Part shown: piece by piece, positions 1-10,407 of the stretch | Layout: each line of letters begins with the position of its first letter | How positions within the stretch are numbered: the stretch's first letter is position 1 | Assembly: GCA_022457065.1 (NCBI GenBank) | Contig: JAJGBQ010000004.1 | Coordinates: forward strand, 2,232,001 to 2,296,000 | Length of the DNA stretch: 64,000 nt | Origin: Curvularia sp. ZM96 | Taxonomy: Eukaryota > Ascomycota > Dothideomycetes > Pleosporales > Pleosporaceae | Direction of reading: 5' to 3' | Position numbers and translations under genes: made by a program | The notes under the pieces: model-generated | Databases searched by the model: none | What the model was told of the DNA's origin: nothing | What the model saw: only the letters and a program-made list of their open reading frames with translations

Positions 1-489
1 GGTCTGGTACCCCGAATCACGTTGTCTCCTGATTTTTTCGTTGGAGAATCGTTGCCTGGCCGCCAACTGTATCAGTACCCGGTTGATTCTTTCAATCGTG
101 ATGAAGTTTTTGCTAGAGAAGGTGCCATCCCAAGGCTTCATGGCACGTTCAGTATACACGCCCAGGTCGCCATGAGTACCTGTTTTCCAGCGTTCAAAAA
201 GCGCACGTTGCCCATGATTGAAGTTGAGTAGACAAGAGAGTTTCTTCGCAAGAGAGTACGCTGAAAAACCGTAGACGCGGTCTCTTCTTCGATGTGGAAA
301 CAAAATAGACAGTACAGCTCCACCATCCGTAGCTGGGTCGTCGAGTGCGTCTCTGTGTTCTCGAAACCAGTTCGAAACGATCTGCCGAATACGCTCCTGT
401 TCTTCTTCGCAAAGTGGTCGCGGTCGGTTTGCAGATACGTTCTCAACGTCTTGTAACAGGCTGCAGATAGAATTAAAAGTAAGGGCCAT
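1..489 (-). CDS. ATP-dependent DNA ligase-like protein, N-terminal part (cut by window edge)
   Basis: Reading the minus strand from the ATG at 489-487 gives 163 codons with no stop up to the first base, so the gene continues outside the window. The translated part looks like the N-terminal DNA-binding domain of eukaryotic/fungal ATP-dependent DNA ligases: a start of the type MALTFNSIC, a segment LFPHRRRDRVYGF (about residues 66-78), then KLSCLLNF and GDLGVYTERAM (about residues 111-121). In the family this domain precedes the nucleotidyltransferase core, which would lie to the left and cannot be seen, so ligase activity is inference. It is transcribed away from the membrane-protein gene at 1360, with about 870 bases between the two starts. 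Family assignment is from remembered motif patterns; it could be a ligase-domain paralogue rather than Cdc9 or Lig4. Confidence 0.72.
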   Translation of the reverse strand, partial: MALTFNSICSLLQDVENVSANRPRPLCEEEQERIRQIVSNWFREHRDALDDPATDGGAVLSILFPHRRRDRVYGFSAYSLAKKLSCLLNFNHGQRALFERWKTGTHGDLGVYTERAMKPWDGTFSSKNFITIERINRVLIQLAARQRFSNEKIRRQRDSGYQT

Positions 490-1359
490 GATGTGTATTC
501 CGCTGGTCGGTAGATCTAGTGAGAGTGGTATAGCTGCCTCGAGAATGGCCTGGCCGGATTTCCAAGAGATAGTGGATTACTGGCTTTCAGTTCAAGATCA
601 GGATACTGATGCTAGTCGGCCTGGTACTCGCTCTCTTCTTGGTCGCCTCAATATCCGCACCATAGTTAGGCAAGTATCGCTATCGAGGACACTGATAACA
701 AGGTTGGCATTTGACCCAGCCGAAAAGCTGAAGAATAGGTCACAACTCGATGAACTCCTGAAAATTAAATGTAGATGAATAGTAATATATGTGTGTTGAA
801 TTGATATAACAGGTCTCAGCGTATTGAAGTACTTCGTAAGATGGATGAGAGGGTCCGCGCGCGTTGTGTTGATGCGACAAACTGCGCCAATGTGGGGCGT
901 CACGGGATCTAGCAGCAGTGCGCCAGCGTATGAACGCAACGTGGGCGCAAGTTATTCCATCTCCGACAACCTACTCTTACTTCGTAGATTTTCTGTACAT
1001 ACGCTTCTACCATGCGCTGTGTTTCAATGATAAAATGGTAGGAAATGTAGGGGCTCGCGAGCCATGCGCGGAAGTGGAGACCCGCAATGTCCGCGTACCA
1101 AGGACATACGTCATGATGCTTTGCAGTTGTTACTGGCAATCGGTCATCTTCGCTCCTTCGACCTGACTTCGCTTTGTAACGATCGAGTTGACTGGCGGCA
1201 AGACCTTCGTACCAGCACCCAGAGGTGTAGCATCAAGGCACCTATTGACTGCAGCTCAAGCCTCAAATCTTGACCATCGTAGGGTTTGGGTTCGCAACCT
1301 CTGCTTCACGGAAATGCTTGCTTCGGTAAACTGACAAGTCGCAGTCCTGATCTCTCCCG
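490..1359. other. Intergenic region between divergent genes
   Basis: This stretch separates the starts of the ligase-like gene (minus) and the DUF1295-type gene (plus), so it presumably carries both promoters. Short open frames exist on both strands, but none shows a recognisable motif or the C/G-ending codon preference of the real genes. No repeat or RNA gene was seen. Confidence 0.5.
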
Positions 1360-2181
1360 ATGCCCAACCAGGGAGGCAACGTCAAGGACCCCCGGTCGGA
1401 GGAGACGAAGAAGAAGGACCTGATCGCACGTGGCGACTACACACCTACGCCGGCCGGAAGGTTAACCTTCTTCGTCCTGCGCGGCCTCGAACCTGTTCTC
1501 CAGTACTCAATCTTAGCGCATGGCCTCGGCACGTCCATCTTACATCGCGTGGGGTTACGAACGCTACCGAGCGGCCTACCTGCACAAACGGGCGTATCGT
1601 TGATCGATGGTCTGGGCCTTTCGCCATACCGACTGGTCCTGTTAGGCATGGCAGTCGGCGCGGCGGTCAAACAGAACATATGGGTCACAGCACTGTCTGC
1701 CGAGCCGATGCCAGTAGGCGCGGCAGTTGCGGTAGGAGTATTCAATACAGTCTTCAACTGTCTCAGCTCCTACGCCTTCCTCACCACTGTGACCTCAGCT
1801 TCGACGGAAGCAAGCTTCCCGCAACCGGCGCTGCTTATAGGAAGCTCGCTTTATGCAGTTGGCATCGTGACGGAGCTGGTTGCGGAGGTTCAACGGAAGT
1901 GGTTCAAAAGTGATCCGAAGAACAAGGGTAAGGTGTACACCGGGGGCCTGTGGAGTCTGGCACGGCACATCAACTACGGAGGGTACACGCTGTGGAGAGC
2001 GGGATATGCTATGGCCGGTGGGGGGTACACGCTAGGTGCCCTGGTCGGGGCCTTCTTCATCTGGGATTTCAGCAAGCGTGGTGTTCCCGCTTTGAGTGAG
2101 TATTGCGAGAAGCGGTACGGCGCACAGTGGGAGGAGTTTAAGCAGAAGACGCCGTACAAGCTGTTGCCTTACATTTACTAG
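1360..2181 (+). CDS. DUF1295 / steroid-5-alpha-reductase-like multi-pass membrane protein
   Basis: Single-exon gene of 273 codons. After a hydrophilic N-terminus rich in charged residues (about 1-30) there are several hydrophobic stretches: roughly residues 85-105, 120-145, 155-175 and 215-230. The C-terminal third carries the pattern typical of DUF1295/ICMT-like enzymes: GLWSLARHINYGGYTLWRAG, then SEYCEKRYGAQWEEFKQKTPYKLLPYIY split over the last 30 residues. In these families this segment binds a nucleotide or methyl donor at the membrane face. Fungal members are mostly uncharacterised, and the substrate here is unknown. The ATG at 1360 lies just before the conserved hydrophilic start. A reductase or methyltransferase role is inferred from fold similarity only. 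Confidence 0.85.
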   Translation: MPNQGGNVKDPRSEETKKKDLIARGDYTPTPAGRLTFFVLRGLEPVLQYSILAHGLGTSILHRVGLRTLPSGLPAQTGVSLIDGLGLSPYRLVLLGMAVGAAVKQNIWVTALSAEPMPVGAAVAVGVFNTVFNCLSSYAFLTTVTSASTEASFPQPALLIGSSLYAVGIVTELVAEVQRKWFKSDPKNKGKVYTGGLWSLARHINYGGYTLWRAGYAMAGGGYTLGALVGAFFIWDFSKRGVPALSEYCEKRYGAQWEEFKQKTPYKLLPYIY

Positions 2182-5100
2182 GGCTGTACTTGGCGACGCG
2201 GTACTTGAATGCAAGAAGATGCCGTGCGTTGGGTAGTCTCGGAAAGTTCCGAACTCTCCCCCTCTGTCTCGGCCCCCAGGGAATCCATCATGACTTGCAT
2301 GCCAGCTTTCACGTGTCCAATCATGGCATTCTCGCGCTCGCTACACCACACCAACCTGGGCATGGGCGCACAAGCCATTGTTCTGCTCGCTTGCGCTGAC
2401 ACGCCACGGTATTCTCCAAGGGACCTTTTATGCAATAACAAATGCCCATCACATCCGATAATCACGACAACACCACTGACCACACACCGACAGGGAGCCA
2501 ACTCCGGGAGTTAGCGCCCTCGACATCGGATCATCTGACAGACTGAGTGCATGCTTGTTTCCCAAAGAGTCATCTCACGATAACGGCAGCAGTGCTGGAG
2601 ATAGGAGATCCAGTCGTTGTAGCACGATGCAGGTGCAGGGCAATGTTCGCGGCGCCTCACACCGCCGTGGTTACCAGCGATGCACTAGCTGGCAAGGCGG
2701 CCCCCCGCTAAGCATGATTTTGCGATTGCGAAAGCAAAAAAAAGTGGTGTGCGATCTAGCATTCAGCTAGCAGATCTGCGGACGTTGTGCCTCGTTCAAA
2801 ACCCGAGAGCTTGGGCGCTACAGGCAGTGGTGTACAAGTAAGTTTTCGTGGTGGGGATCATGAGAGCACGAATCATGTCGTATCGTATCGCCAAGGGCAG
2901 ACGGCTCGCTGGTGGGAATGGCCTCTGAAAAGAAGCGCTGGTATTAGGGTTTCCAAAGGCTGAAAGAACGACAGTGTTGGGATACGCTTGTTCGCATATG
3001 CACTGTCCGACTCGACTCTGCGACACATGCGACGCGGGGTTACGAGCACTCGGACGTCGAGGTAAGCGATGATCTACACAATCCTCAGCGTTCAGCTTTT
3101 CAGGGTCCTCTTTTGTGGCGGCTGGCTCAAACAAAGCTGGCCCAGGATATGCTGTCGTCGAGTACGCCACAGCAGCAAATCGCCGGCGCGGGTGCGCTAC
3201 TGGCAGCAAATTTCTTCCAGTTTCCAGAAATACATTTGGAAATTACTCGCATCTCCACAGAAACAGTTATCGATAGGCAAAGAGAAACGGAGTCAATTTA
3301 TCGATAATGGTCAGGAGGGGAATGTGGGGAGTTGCTAGATGCTTCCGCGGCAACCGGCGCCATTTCTCGTGCGAGCATGATGGATGTGCGGGTCAGAATT
3401 GGCCGACGGTCATGGAGACGAAGAGGCTCAACAATTTCTGGTCCTTGGCTCTGGACTGGTGAGATCGCGATCTATGGTTGTCTCGCGCTGGCCTGATAGC
3501 CAAGGCAAGTGTTTGGTGCTACTACGTGCGTACATGCAGAGCGGGGAACGGCTGGTGATGCATTGATGTGCATGCAACCCCCCACCTCGAGGGTAAACAC
3601 ACATGCTGGTCAGCGACTAGCTAGCACTGCGTACTCTAGAGTGAGAATAGAGTCGCGCTGAAGCCGGAGAGGCACTTGCAGATGAAACGGCCTGCCTTAG
3701 CCGCAGTCATGGTAGCATCCCGGCAACCGTGTGTGTGTGCCGGGGAGAGATTAGTTATGGCGAAGATTGAGCCGGTAGTGTTGTGGTGAGGGATTTGACG
3801 TTGCCTGAGGTCATGATTTGGAAGTAACGTCGTATCGTATCGGACAGGCCGGGCGCCTGTAGGCGATGAAACACACACGACAGGCACATTCTGGTCGACT
3901 TGGAGCAGGCCACTCTAGGCCAGACAGCGACCAGCACCTGGATGCGATGTTCAAACAAGGTGGATGCAGCCGAGACGATCATGAGCCTGCAATGCTCGCG
4001 CCACGTTTGCCGATGATTCGACGGGCATGCACAGGCTCGAGGGATTTGATTTGGGAGGGGACGGCAGTGTAGCGATAGGAAGAGAGCAGCTCGCACGGCC
4101 ATGTCCAGGATACTCGGCATACAGGGCCCAAGGCAGTAGGCGTAGGCCGCGGGCGGGCAGGGCTCCGCCGTGCTGAGCGGCGCCTGTTTTGCGATGGCGG
4201 CAGCGTTGCGAACGACGATGAATTCCGGTTTTCTGGCGTTAGCAGAGGGCGACTATGGGCTAGGGGGTAGTAACACGCCATAGCGGAGGGTTGCAAGGCG
4301 GCCTTTCGTCATTGACGGTCGAGGGTGGAGAAGTCGTTCCCAGGCGCCGGCTCTCGCATTTCTAGCGCCGTCGCCGCCAACGGCAAGCACGGAGAGCTGG
4401 TACAAGACACAGCCGCTGCCTCTGCCTCTGCCGCTGACTCTGCCTGACTCTGCCTCTGCCCGACTCTGGTGCATACCCGTACATACTGCCTGCAGCGAAC
4501 CACCCTGCCTCTGCCGCTGCCGCTGCCCTTGACCCTCGCCCTCGCCCTCGCCCTCGTAGCCGCTGTCGACAACTGGCCAGCACCTACGACACCAAGACAT
4601 CGCATCGGTAAGTCAGTATTTGGCGCCACCCCCGTCTCCCACGACACGAGCCTCGCTCGCACGCCATGGACATGCGCACTATGCTCGATTGTGGCAAGCA
4701 CCAGTGCCTCGAGCAGCCCACCCAGCCCGTCTTGGCCTAGTCTTTACTCGCTTTCTTTTGTGGTGCTTGGTAGTAACTCTTTCTAGCGTTCCCTGGGCGG
4801 GACTGGACCGCATCGCTACTGTATTAAGGCCGTGAACTGCCACCCGCGTCTGCGACTCTGCATCCCCTCCAAGTCGCCGGCACACCACCAGCCTCACTCC
4901 TGCCATCCAGCCGCGGGGTGATTCGAGCCATTCGAGTCAATTTCTCCGCCGTCGTGAAAGCCGCCGTTGCTGCTCCGTCTGACGGGCCGTGTGCCATCAG
5001 CACCACTAATCGCTTTTACCATTGCCCCTCACATCACCTCAGACCATCGCCCGGAAGCAGGTGGAAGGCAGTTCCCGTGGAACGCCAGTGCAGAGCGAGC

Positions 5101-5344
5101 GCAGGGCTGCAGCCGACATCGTTGCAAACGGGGCGCTAAGCACTCTGGTCCGCCATATCGCCATCACTGCTACCTAATAAACACCGGCTCCTCTCGCCGC
5201 AAGCTTGGGTGCCGCCAAAAACATTCTCCCCGTGTGCTTTTTCCTTTCCCTTTGGGCAGGCGCAGTCACTCCTGACGTCAGGGCGCTGATTCGTGTGTTT
5301 CACCGCACGCGCCTCATCAACCGAACAAACAGAAGATCCCCAAG
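2182..5344. other. Long gene-poor interval with low-complexity CT-rich segment
   Basis: About 3.2 kb without a supportable gene. It includes the 3' flank of the membrane-protein gene and the long pyrimidine-rich leader/promoter of the 371-aa gene starting at 5345. Open frames of up to 137 codons occur but lack motifs. Degenerate CTGCCT/CCTCGC repeats lie at 4412-4557 (listed separately). Two ATCGATA words occur at about 3268 and 3300, without further structure. Confidence 0.5.
4412..4557. repeat. Degenerate CTGCCT / CCTCGC tandem repeat
   Basis: Short units of the type CTGCCT and CTGACT recur from 4412 to 4467, and after a 37-base break CTGCCG/CCCTCG units recur from 4505 to 4557 (four successive CCCTCG-like units near the end). 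Such pyrimidine-rich low-complexity DNA is common in ascomycete 5' flanks. It produces spurious Arg/Gln-rich frames on the minus strand. Confidence 0.7.
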
Positions 5345-6460
5345 ATGCAGGCCGTCATGGCGCAACCCCCACAACCGTCCGCTTACGGAGCCGTCCCTCT
5401 CCGCCGCAAACCCATACCCAACCCAGGAATCTCTGTTCGACCCGCCGCCCAGCAGCAGCAGCAAGCCTACAACGACAACCAACTAGGACATTCACGCACG
5501 CGAACAACCAGCTCGGGTATCTTTCCTACTCATTCGCCCACCACCGCAAACATGAATTCGCAATACCCAACCCAATACCAAAGTGGCCTCCGCCGCACCC
5601 CGACCTCGTCAACCAGCTCCACAAACGGCACCCCAAACCGCTCCAACAGCGGCGCCCTTCGCCGCTCCTCATCCACACGCTCTGGCGGCAACTCGCCCAC
5701 GTCGTATGTTGCACTGATGCGGAAGCAAAAAGCCACTGTCTGGTGTGACAGGGCCCAATACGAAGACCCGCGCATGCTCGCCCAACAGCGTCAAGCCAAG
5801 ATGCGAGCAAACATGGAGGTAGCAGGCGGACCACACCACGCTCCACCACGGAGTGCCTCTGGAGGATCAGGCATGGCTGGTGGGGTACGGTCCAAGATTG
5901 GCCGTCACCATGGCCTGCCAAAGGCATCATTGTACGCCCCAGTCACCTACGCAGGATCCGGGGTACCTATGCGATTGAGCGCCTCAGAAGTAGACGAGGG
6001 CGACGATGAGGATGCAGGCTCAATGAAGAACGGCCAGTACCACCACCGCACCGGCTCCGGCCGCAGCTCCTTGGGCTCAGGTCGCCGTATATCTTACGCC
6101 AACCCAACCGGCCGCATATCCTCCAACAGCACACCACCACAAAACTCTTCTCCTGACGGTGAACTCGCCGACCTCAAAGAAGAGCCCACTCCCTCTCCTG
6201 CCGAATACAATGCCCACGCACCCAACGACAACAGCTACTTCCATCACACAAAAACGAACACTAGTACCGGCAGTGGAAGCAGTGGGGAACGCCACTTTGG
6301 CGAAGTTGGTCAGATGCCTGCGCCAGAACACTTGAAACCCCCTGTTGCAACGGACAAGAAGGGCAGCAAGGACGACCTGGTGAGGAGAGGCAGTGTGGAT
6401 GAGCGCACTATGACTATGGGCCCGCGACTCTTTGTTGCGAACCCAGACCTCAGCGACTAA
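5345..6460 (+). CDS. Disordered Ser/Pro/Gly-rich fungal protein with short conserved core
   Basis: Single open frame of 371 codons. The first 120 residues are low complexity (poly-Gln near residue 40, many Ser, Thr, Asn, Pro). A more ordered block follows at about residues 118-157, containing YVALMRKQKATVWCDRAQYE and then PRMLAQQRQAKMRANMEV; this is the only part that looks under sequence constraint. The rest is again Ser/Gly-rich, with an acidic patch (about 216-226) and a final block MTMGPRLFVANPDLSD. There are no membrane segments or signal peptide. I do not recognise a named family; it resembles uncharacterised Pezizomycotina proteins. ATG codons at 5345 and 5357 are both possible starts. 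A regulatory or scaffold role would be a guess. Confidence 0.75.
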   Translation: MQAVMAQPPQPSAYGAVPLRRKPIPNPGISVRPAAQQQQQAYNDNQLGHSRTRTTSSGIFPTHSPTTANMNSQYPTQYQSGLRRTPTSSTSSTNGTPNRSNSGALRRSSSTRSGGNSPTSYVALMRKQKATVWCDRAQYEDPRMLAQQRQAKMRANMEVAGGPHHAPPRSASGGSGMAGGVRSKIGRHHGLPKASLYAPVTYAGSGVPMRLSASEVDEGDDEDAGSMKNGQYHHRTGSGRSSLGSGRRISYANPTGRISSNSTPPQNSSPDGELADLKEEPTPSPAEYNAHAPNDNSYFHHTKTNTSTGSGSSGERHFGEVGQMPAPEHLKPPVATDKKGSKDDLVRRGSVDERTMTMGPRLFVANPDLSD

Positions 6461-7143
6461 TAGACGAGAACAAGAGGCGCTTTATTATTTCTGCGATACC
6501 CGAACCCACGATTTTACTGCTACTACTGAGCTACACGCGTTAGTATACAACAAGACCAAAGGAGAGCCGGCCATTCCATTGAATACGAGCCATTAGTAGC
6601 AGCGTCTTTTTTTCCTGCAATTCTTTCGTTCAGCACACCAGCGTTATCAAGCATTTGTTTTTCCACCGGCATTTCGGTTTTTTGTTGATTTGAGCATTTG
6701 CAAAAGCAGCTTCAGGGTATTAGGGGTTTTGTCTCTTTCTGCTGCTTTGGATATGCAGCCACCGGACAAGATTTCTTTTCATCACAGTAGTCGCTTTTCT
6801 CTGCTTTTCCTTTTCCGTTGATTCGGCTGAGGCTCAGCGCAGTAGCGCACCCTGGCGGTTCGCTCGTTCATCATCTCTACACGTTTGTATATACCACACC
6901 ACACCCTCCCATGGATGCACTTGCACCAAGGGCAATGACTGATTGAATGCACGCATACACAACACATGCATAAACATAAACACGATACCTATTTCTCATT
7001 GGCTGTTGACTGCCGTATTTGCATACGGAGAGTACGATGGGTCTCCACACTCTTCGTCATTTGCCTCCAACTTAACGTCACCTCTCGGCGATGAGTGCGC
7101 TAATTTACGGTTGTGGAACTCGAATCTTGCTGCGCCATCATGT

Positions 7144-7188
7144 AATCACCGGTGATTCGGCGGCGCGTGGATAAAGGGGCAGCCGAAT
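7144..7188. promoter_or_regulatory. Nested palindromes upstream of ERG7 (candidate regulator site)
   Basis: Bases 7144-7157 read AATCACCGGTGATT, a perfect 14-bp palindrome. Overlapping its right end, ATTCGGC (7155-7161) is mirrored by GCCGAAT (7182-7188), and an inverted CCAAT (ATTGG) follows directly. The position is about 570 bases upstream of the ERG7 ATG. Palindromic sites of this size suit dimeric bHLH or Zn2Cys6 regulators, which are known to control sterol genes in fungi. Binding here is inference; the spacing does not match the published TCGG-N12-CCGA arrangement. Confidence 0.35.
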
Positions 7189-7438
7189 GATTGGCCTTGC
7201 CCGAGTCGATCTTTGCCCGCGTACCTGCCAAGACGTCCGCCCTGCCCGAAGGTGGCGAGTGGAAATGGCCCTCGTGAAACCCTGGCTTGTTTGATATGGC
7301 GAGTCTCGCAGACGTCAGGTAGCAATCATCATGATTATTTTTGTCGGCAATGTCTGAGCTGGCGGGAGTCGTGCGTGCGTGGGGTGGCGCTGCTGATATT
7401 CAGGGTCCAGGGCAGGGTGGAGATGCGCAGTTTGTCTC

Positions 7439-7462
7439 GGGAAACTTTTTGGGAAACTTTTT
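7439..7462. repeat. Tandem 12-bp direct repeat
   Basis: The unit GGGAAACTTTTT occurs twice head to tail (7439-7450 and 7451-7462), about 270 bases upstream of the ERG7 start. It could be a duplicated promoter element or slippage product. Confidence 0.6.
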
Positions 7463-7728
7463 CGTGATGGCTGCAAGATTAAGTTTGACAGCACATTAGA
7501 AATACGCTGCATGCCTGAAGCTGCGTGGATCGGCCAGGCGAGCCATGTATGTACGTACTGTTTGGCTTTCAAGCTCATGGTTGCAGTCGCTCGGGCATCC
7601 CTGCCAAGATATCCGAGCATAGTAGTATCTCACCGCAACACGCGTACACGATGCCCGCAACCACATCCTCATGCTCTGAGGATACAGTCCCCAAATCGTC
7701 CTGAATAACTTTTGAAAAAGCACAAATC

Positions 7729-10080
7729 ATGAAGCATGTCAATGGCGCTGCCAATGGCATGACAAAGCGTAGCGCGCCTCAGAGAGTCTTGTACGATGCA
7801 GTTGGAGTGACCAAGAACGAAGCGGGCCAGGAGAAGACCGATTACTCCAGATGGAGGCTGAAAGATGATCGTGGATGCCAGACATGGCACTATCTGCAAA
7901 CAGACGAGGAGATGAAGGCGTGGCCGCAGAGCACGGCCGACAAATATTTCCTAGGCCTGGACACGGTATGTTTGCGCCACCATGGTCCCCATACAATGCC
8001 CACAATCCGACTGACCTGCACAGGAACAACCTGACCTCAAGCCTGCAAAGACGCCACTCGAAGCCGCGGACAATGGCCTCACCTTCTTCTCCCAACTTCA
8101 ACTCCCGCCTGGCAACTGGGCCTGCGAATACGGTGGTCCCATGTTCCTTCTTCCCGGCCTCGTCATCACCTGGTATGTCACCGAGACACCAGTCCCCGCT
8201 TCGCACGCGATCGAGATCAAAAACTACCTTTTTGCCCGAGCGCACCCAGAAGATGGCGGGTGGGGACTACACATTGAAGGCGAGAGCACCGTGTTTGGAA
8301 CGGCCATGAACTACACCGTCCTCAGGCTGCTGGGCGTGGATGCTGAAGACCCGAGGATGCGCAAAGCACGAGCAACACTGTGGAAGCTGGGTGGTGCCCT
8401 CAATGCGCCACACTGGGCCAAGTTCTGGTTGAGCGTCTTGAATGTCACGTCTTGGGACATTGTCAACCCATGTCCACCTGAGCTGTGGCTGCTTCCAGAC
8501 TGGGCTCCCTTTGCCCCTTGGAGGTGGTGGATACACATGCGACAGGTCTTTCTACCCATGTCGTACATCTACTCGAAACGATGGTCTTACCCGCTCAATG
8601 ATCTTACACGCCAGCTAAGAGCGGAGCTCCTCATGCAACCGTATGAGAGTATCAACTTTGATGCACACCGAAACACGGTTGCTCCCACAGACAATTTCCA
8701 TGCCAAGTCGTGGGTCATGAAGCTCTTGTTTTGGTTCCTGTCTGTCATATGGTTTCGCTACCTTCGACCTGAGCGGCTAGTGAAGCGTGCAGAAGAGCAC
8801 GTCTGGTGGCTGATTGAAGCTGAAGATGAGAATACTGAGTTTGCAAACTTGGGTCCAGTCAACGGTCCTATGAACGGGTTATGTGCATATATCAGAGACG
8901 GCCCAGATTGCTATGCTTTCCGCGAACATATCAAGACGATTCCAGAGTTCCTGTGGGTCAAGGACGAGGGCATGCTTATGAACGGCACCAACGGTGTACA
9001 ATGTTGGGATACTTCGTTCTTGATCCAAGCCGTGGAGTCGTGTGGCTTCTCCAAAGAAAAGAAGTGGGAACCAATGCTGAGGAAATCTCTGGAGTTCTTG
9101 GAAGACCAACAGATTCTCGAAGAAACCCGAGACCAACACGCCTGTTACCGTCAACAACGTAAAGGTGCCTGGGGTTTCAGTACACGCAGGCAAGGTTACA
9201 CTGTCAGCGACTGCACTTCCGAGGGACTCAAGAGTGTTTTGATTTTGCAAAACGACCACCAGTTTCCTCAACTGATCAACGAGCGGCGAATCAAAGATGC
9301 CATTGACGTTCTTCTCACCATGCAAAACGCTTCTGGTGGCTGTGCCTCTTACGAGCCTACACGAGGCAGCGAGCTGCTCGAGCATCTCAACGCAGCCGAG
9401 GTTTTTGGCCGAATTATGATTGAATATGACTACCCTGAATGCACAACAGCCGTCGTAACCGCCCTCGACATGTTCCAGCATCACTACCCCGACTACCGTT
9501 CTGCCGAAATCTCTGCCTTCCGTGACCGTGCCGTAGCATACATCCGCAAAGCCCAACGCCCAGACGGCTCCTGGTACGGTAGCTGGGGCATCTGCTTCAC
9601 TTACGCCGGCATGTTTGCTCTCGAATCCCTCAAGTGCTCTGGCGAACAATACGACAACTCTGAGCGTGTCAGACGCGCATGCCAGTTCTTCCTCGACAAG
9701 CAAATGGAAGACGGAGGCTGGGGCGAGACCTACAAGAGCTGTGAAGACGGTGTTTGGTCTCAGCACCCACAGAGTCAGGTTGTGCAGACTGCGTGGGTCG
9801 TTATTGCGATGATTGAAGGCGGATTCCCGCACAAGGAACCGCTGGAGAGGGCGGTCAAGTTGATTATGAAGAGGCAGCAGCCGAACGGAGAGTGGCTGCA
9901 AGAGGCGATTGAGGGTGTCTTCAACAAGTCTTGGTAAGTTGTGTCTTTCTTTAAAATGATGGGAAACGGCGAGGCTAACGTAGATACAGTATGATTTCTT
10001 ACCCCAATTACAAGTTCATCTTCCCCGTCAAGGCGCTGGGTATGTACGCCAAGCGCTTTGGAAATGATGCTCTTTTTTAA
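7729..10080 (+). CDS. ERG7: Lanosterol synthase (oxidosqualene cyclase)
   Basis: Three exons: 7729-7965, 8024-9933 and 9990-10080, giving 745 aa, normal for fungal Erg7. It cyclises 2,3-oxidosqualene to lanosterol, the first cyclic intermediate of ergosterol synthesis, as a monotopic ER/lipid-droplet enzyme. Visible signatures are repeated QW motifs (for example PDGSWYGSWG and MEDGGWGETY near the C-terminus), GVQCWDTSF, and the catalytic-acid motif at D475, which reads DCTSE rather than the more usual DCTAE. The last small exon restores the conserved end CMISYPNYKF...FPVKALGMYAKRFG; without it the frame would stop after NKSW. Exon 1 is confirmed by continuity of LGLDT into EQPDLKPAKTPLEAA. 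The gene converges on the WD40 gene, with 327 bases between stops. A side-branch triterpene cyclase is less likely, given the housekeeping context. Confidence 0.96.
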
Positions 10081-10407
10081 AAGGAGAGAGATGTAGGCTA
10101 TGATGGAAATGAGACATTTGCAAAAGGGGTACTTTGTGCCTGGGAAAGGAATGATATGGTGACGATGACGATAAAAATTTCTGGCTTCACGGCTCTATTA
10201 TAGTAGTATTTTTAATGAACCCCGGGATCATGGATTTCATCTTCTACTGTTCCTCCAAGTCTTGTTCTCGTTGTGGGATTGTGAACTTGTCCTTGTCACC
10301 ATTCAAGTTTTCTTCTCTTTCTAATTCTCTGACTTTCGCACAGGCCATGAGAAAAAGGTGAACTCCCCTGCCTCTCCTGATCAGGAACCATCAAATCCAA
10401 GCCCACC
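10081..10407. other. Convergent 3' flanks of ERG7 and WD40 gene
   Basis: 327 bases between two stop codons on opposite strands. The sequence is T- and A-rich in places (around 10190-10215) as expected for polyadenylation regions. No gene is seen. Confidence 0.5.

Larger units (their letters stand above)
6461..7728. other. Intergenic region upstream of ERG7
   Basis: 3' flank of the 371-aa gene followed by the ERG7 promoter region. No gene is supported. The segment holds a perfect 14-bp palindrome, an inverted ATTCGGC/GCCGAAT pair and a tandem 12-bp repeat, listed separately. Confidence 0.55.

Noticed and set aside
4253..4701. Arg/Gln-rich minus-strand frames
   Set aside because: Produced by the CTGCCT/CCTCGC repeats; not protein-like.
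8879..9901. 340-codon open frame on the minus strand inside ERG7
   Set aside because: It is antisense to certain ERG7 coding sequence, has no motif, and follows from C/G-ending codons of the sense strand.
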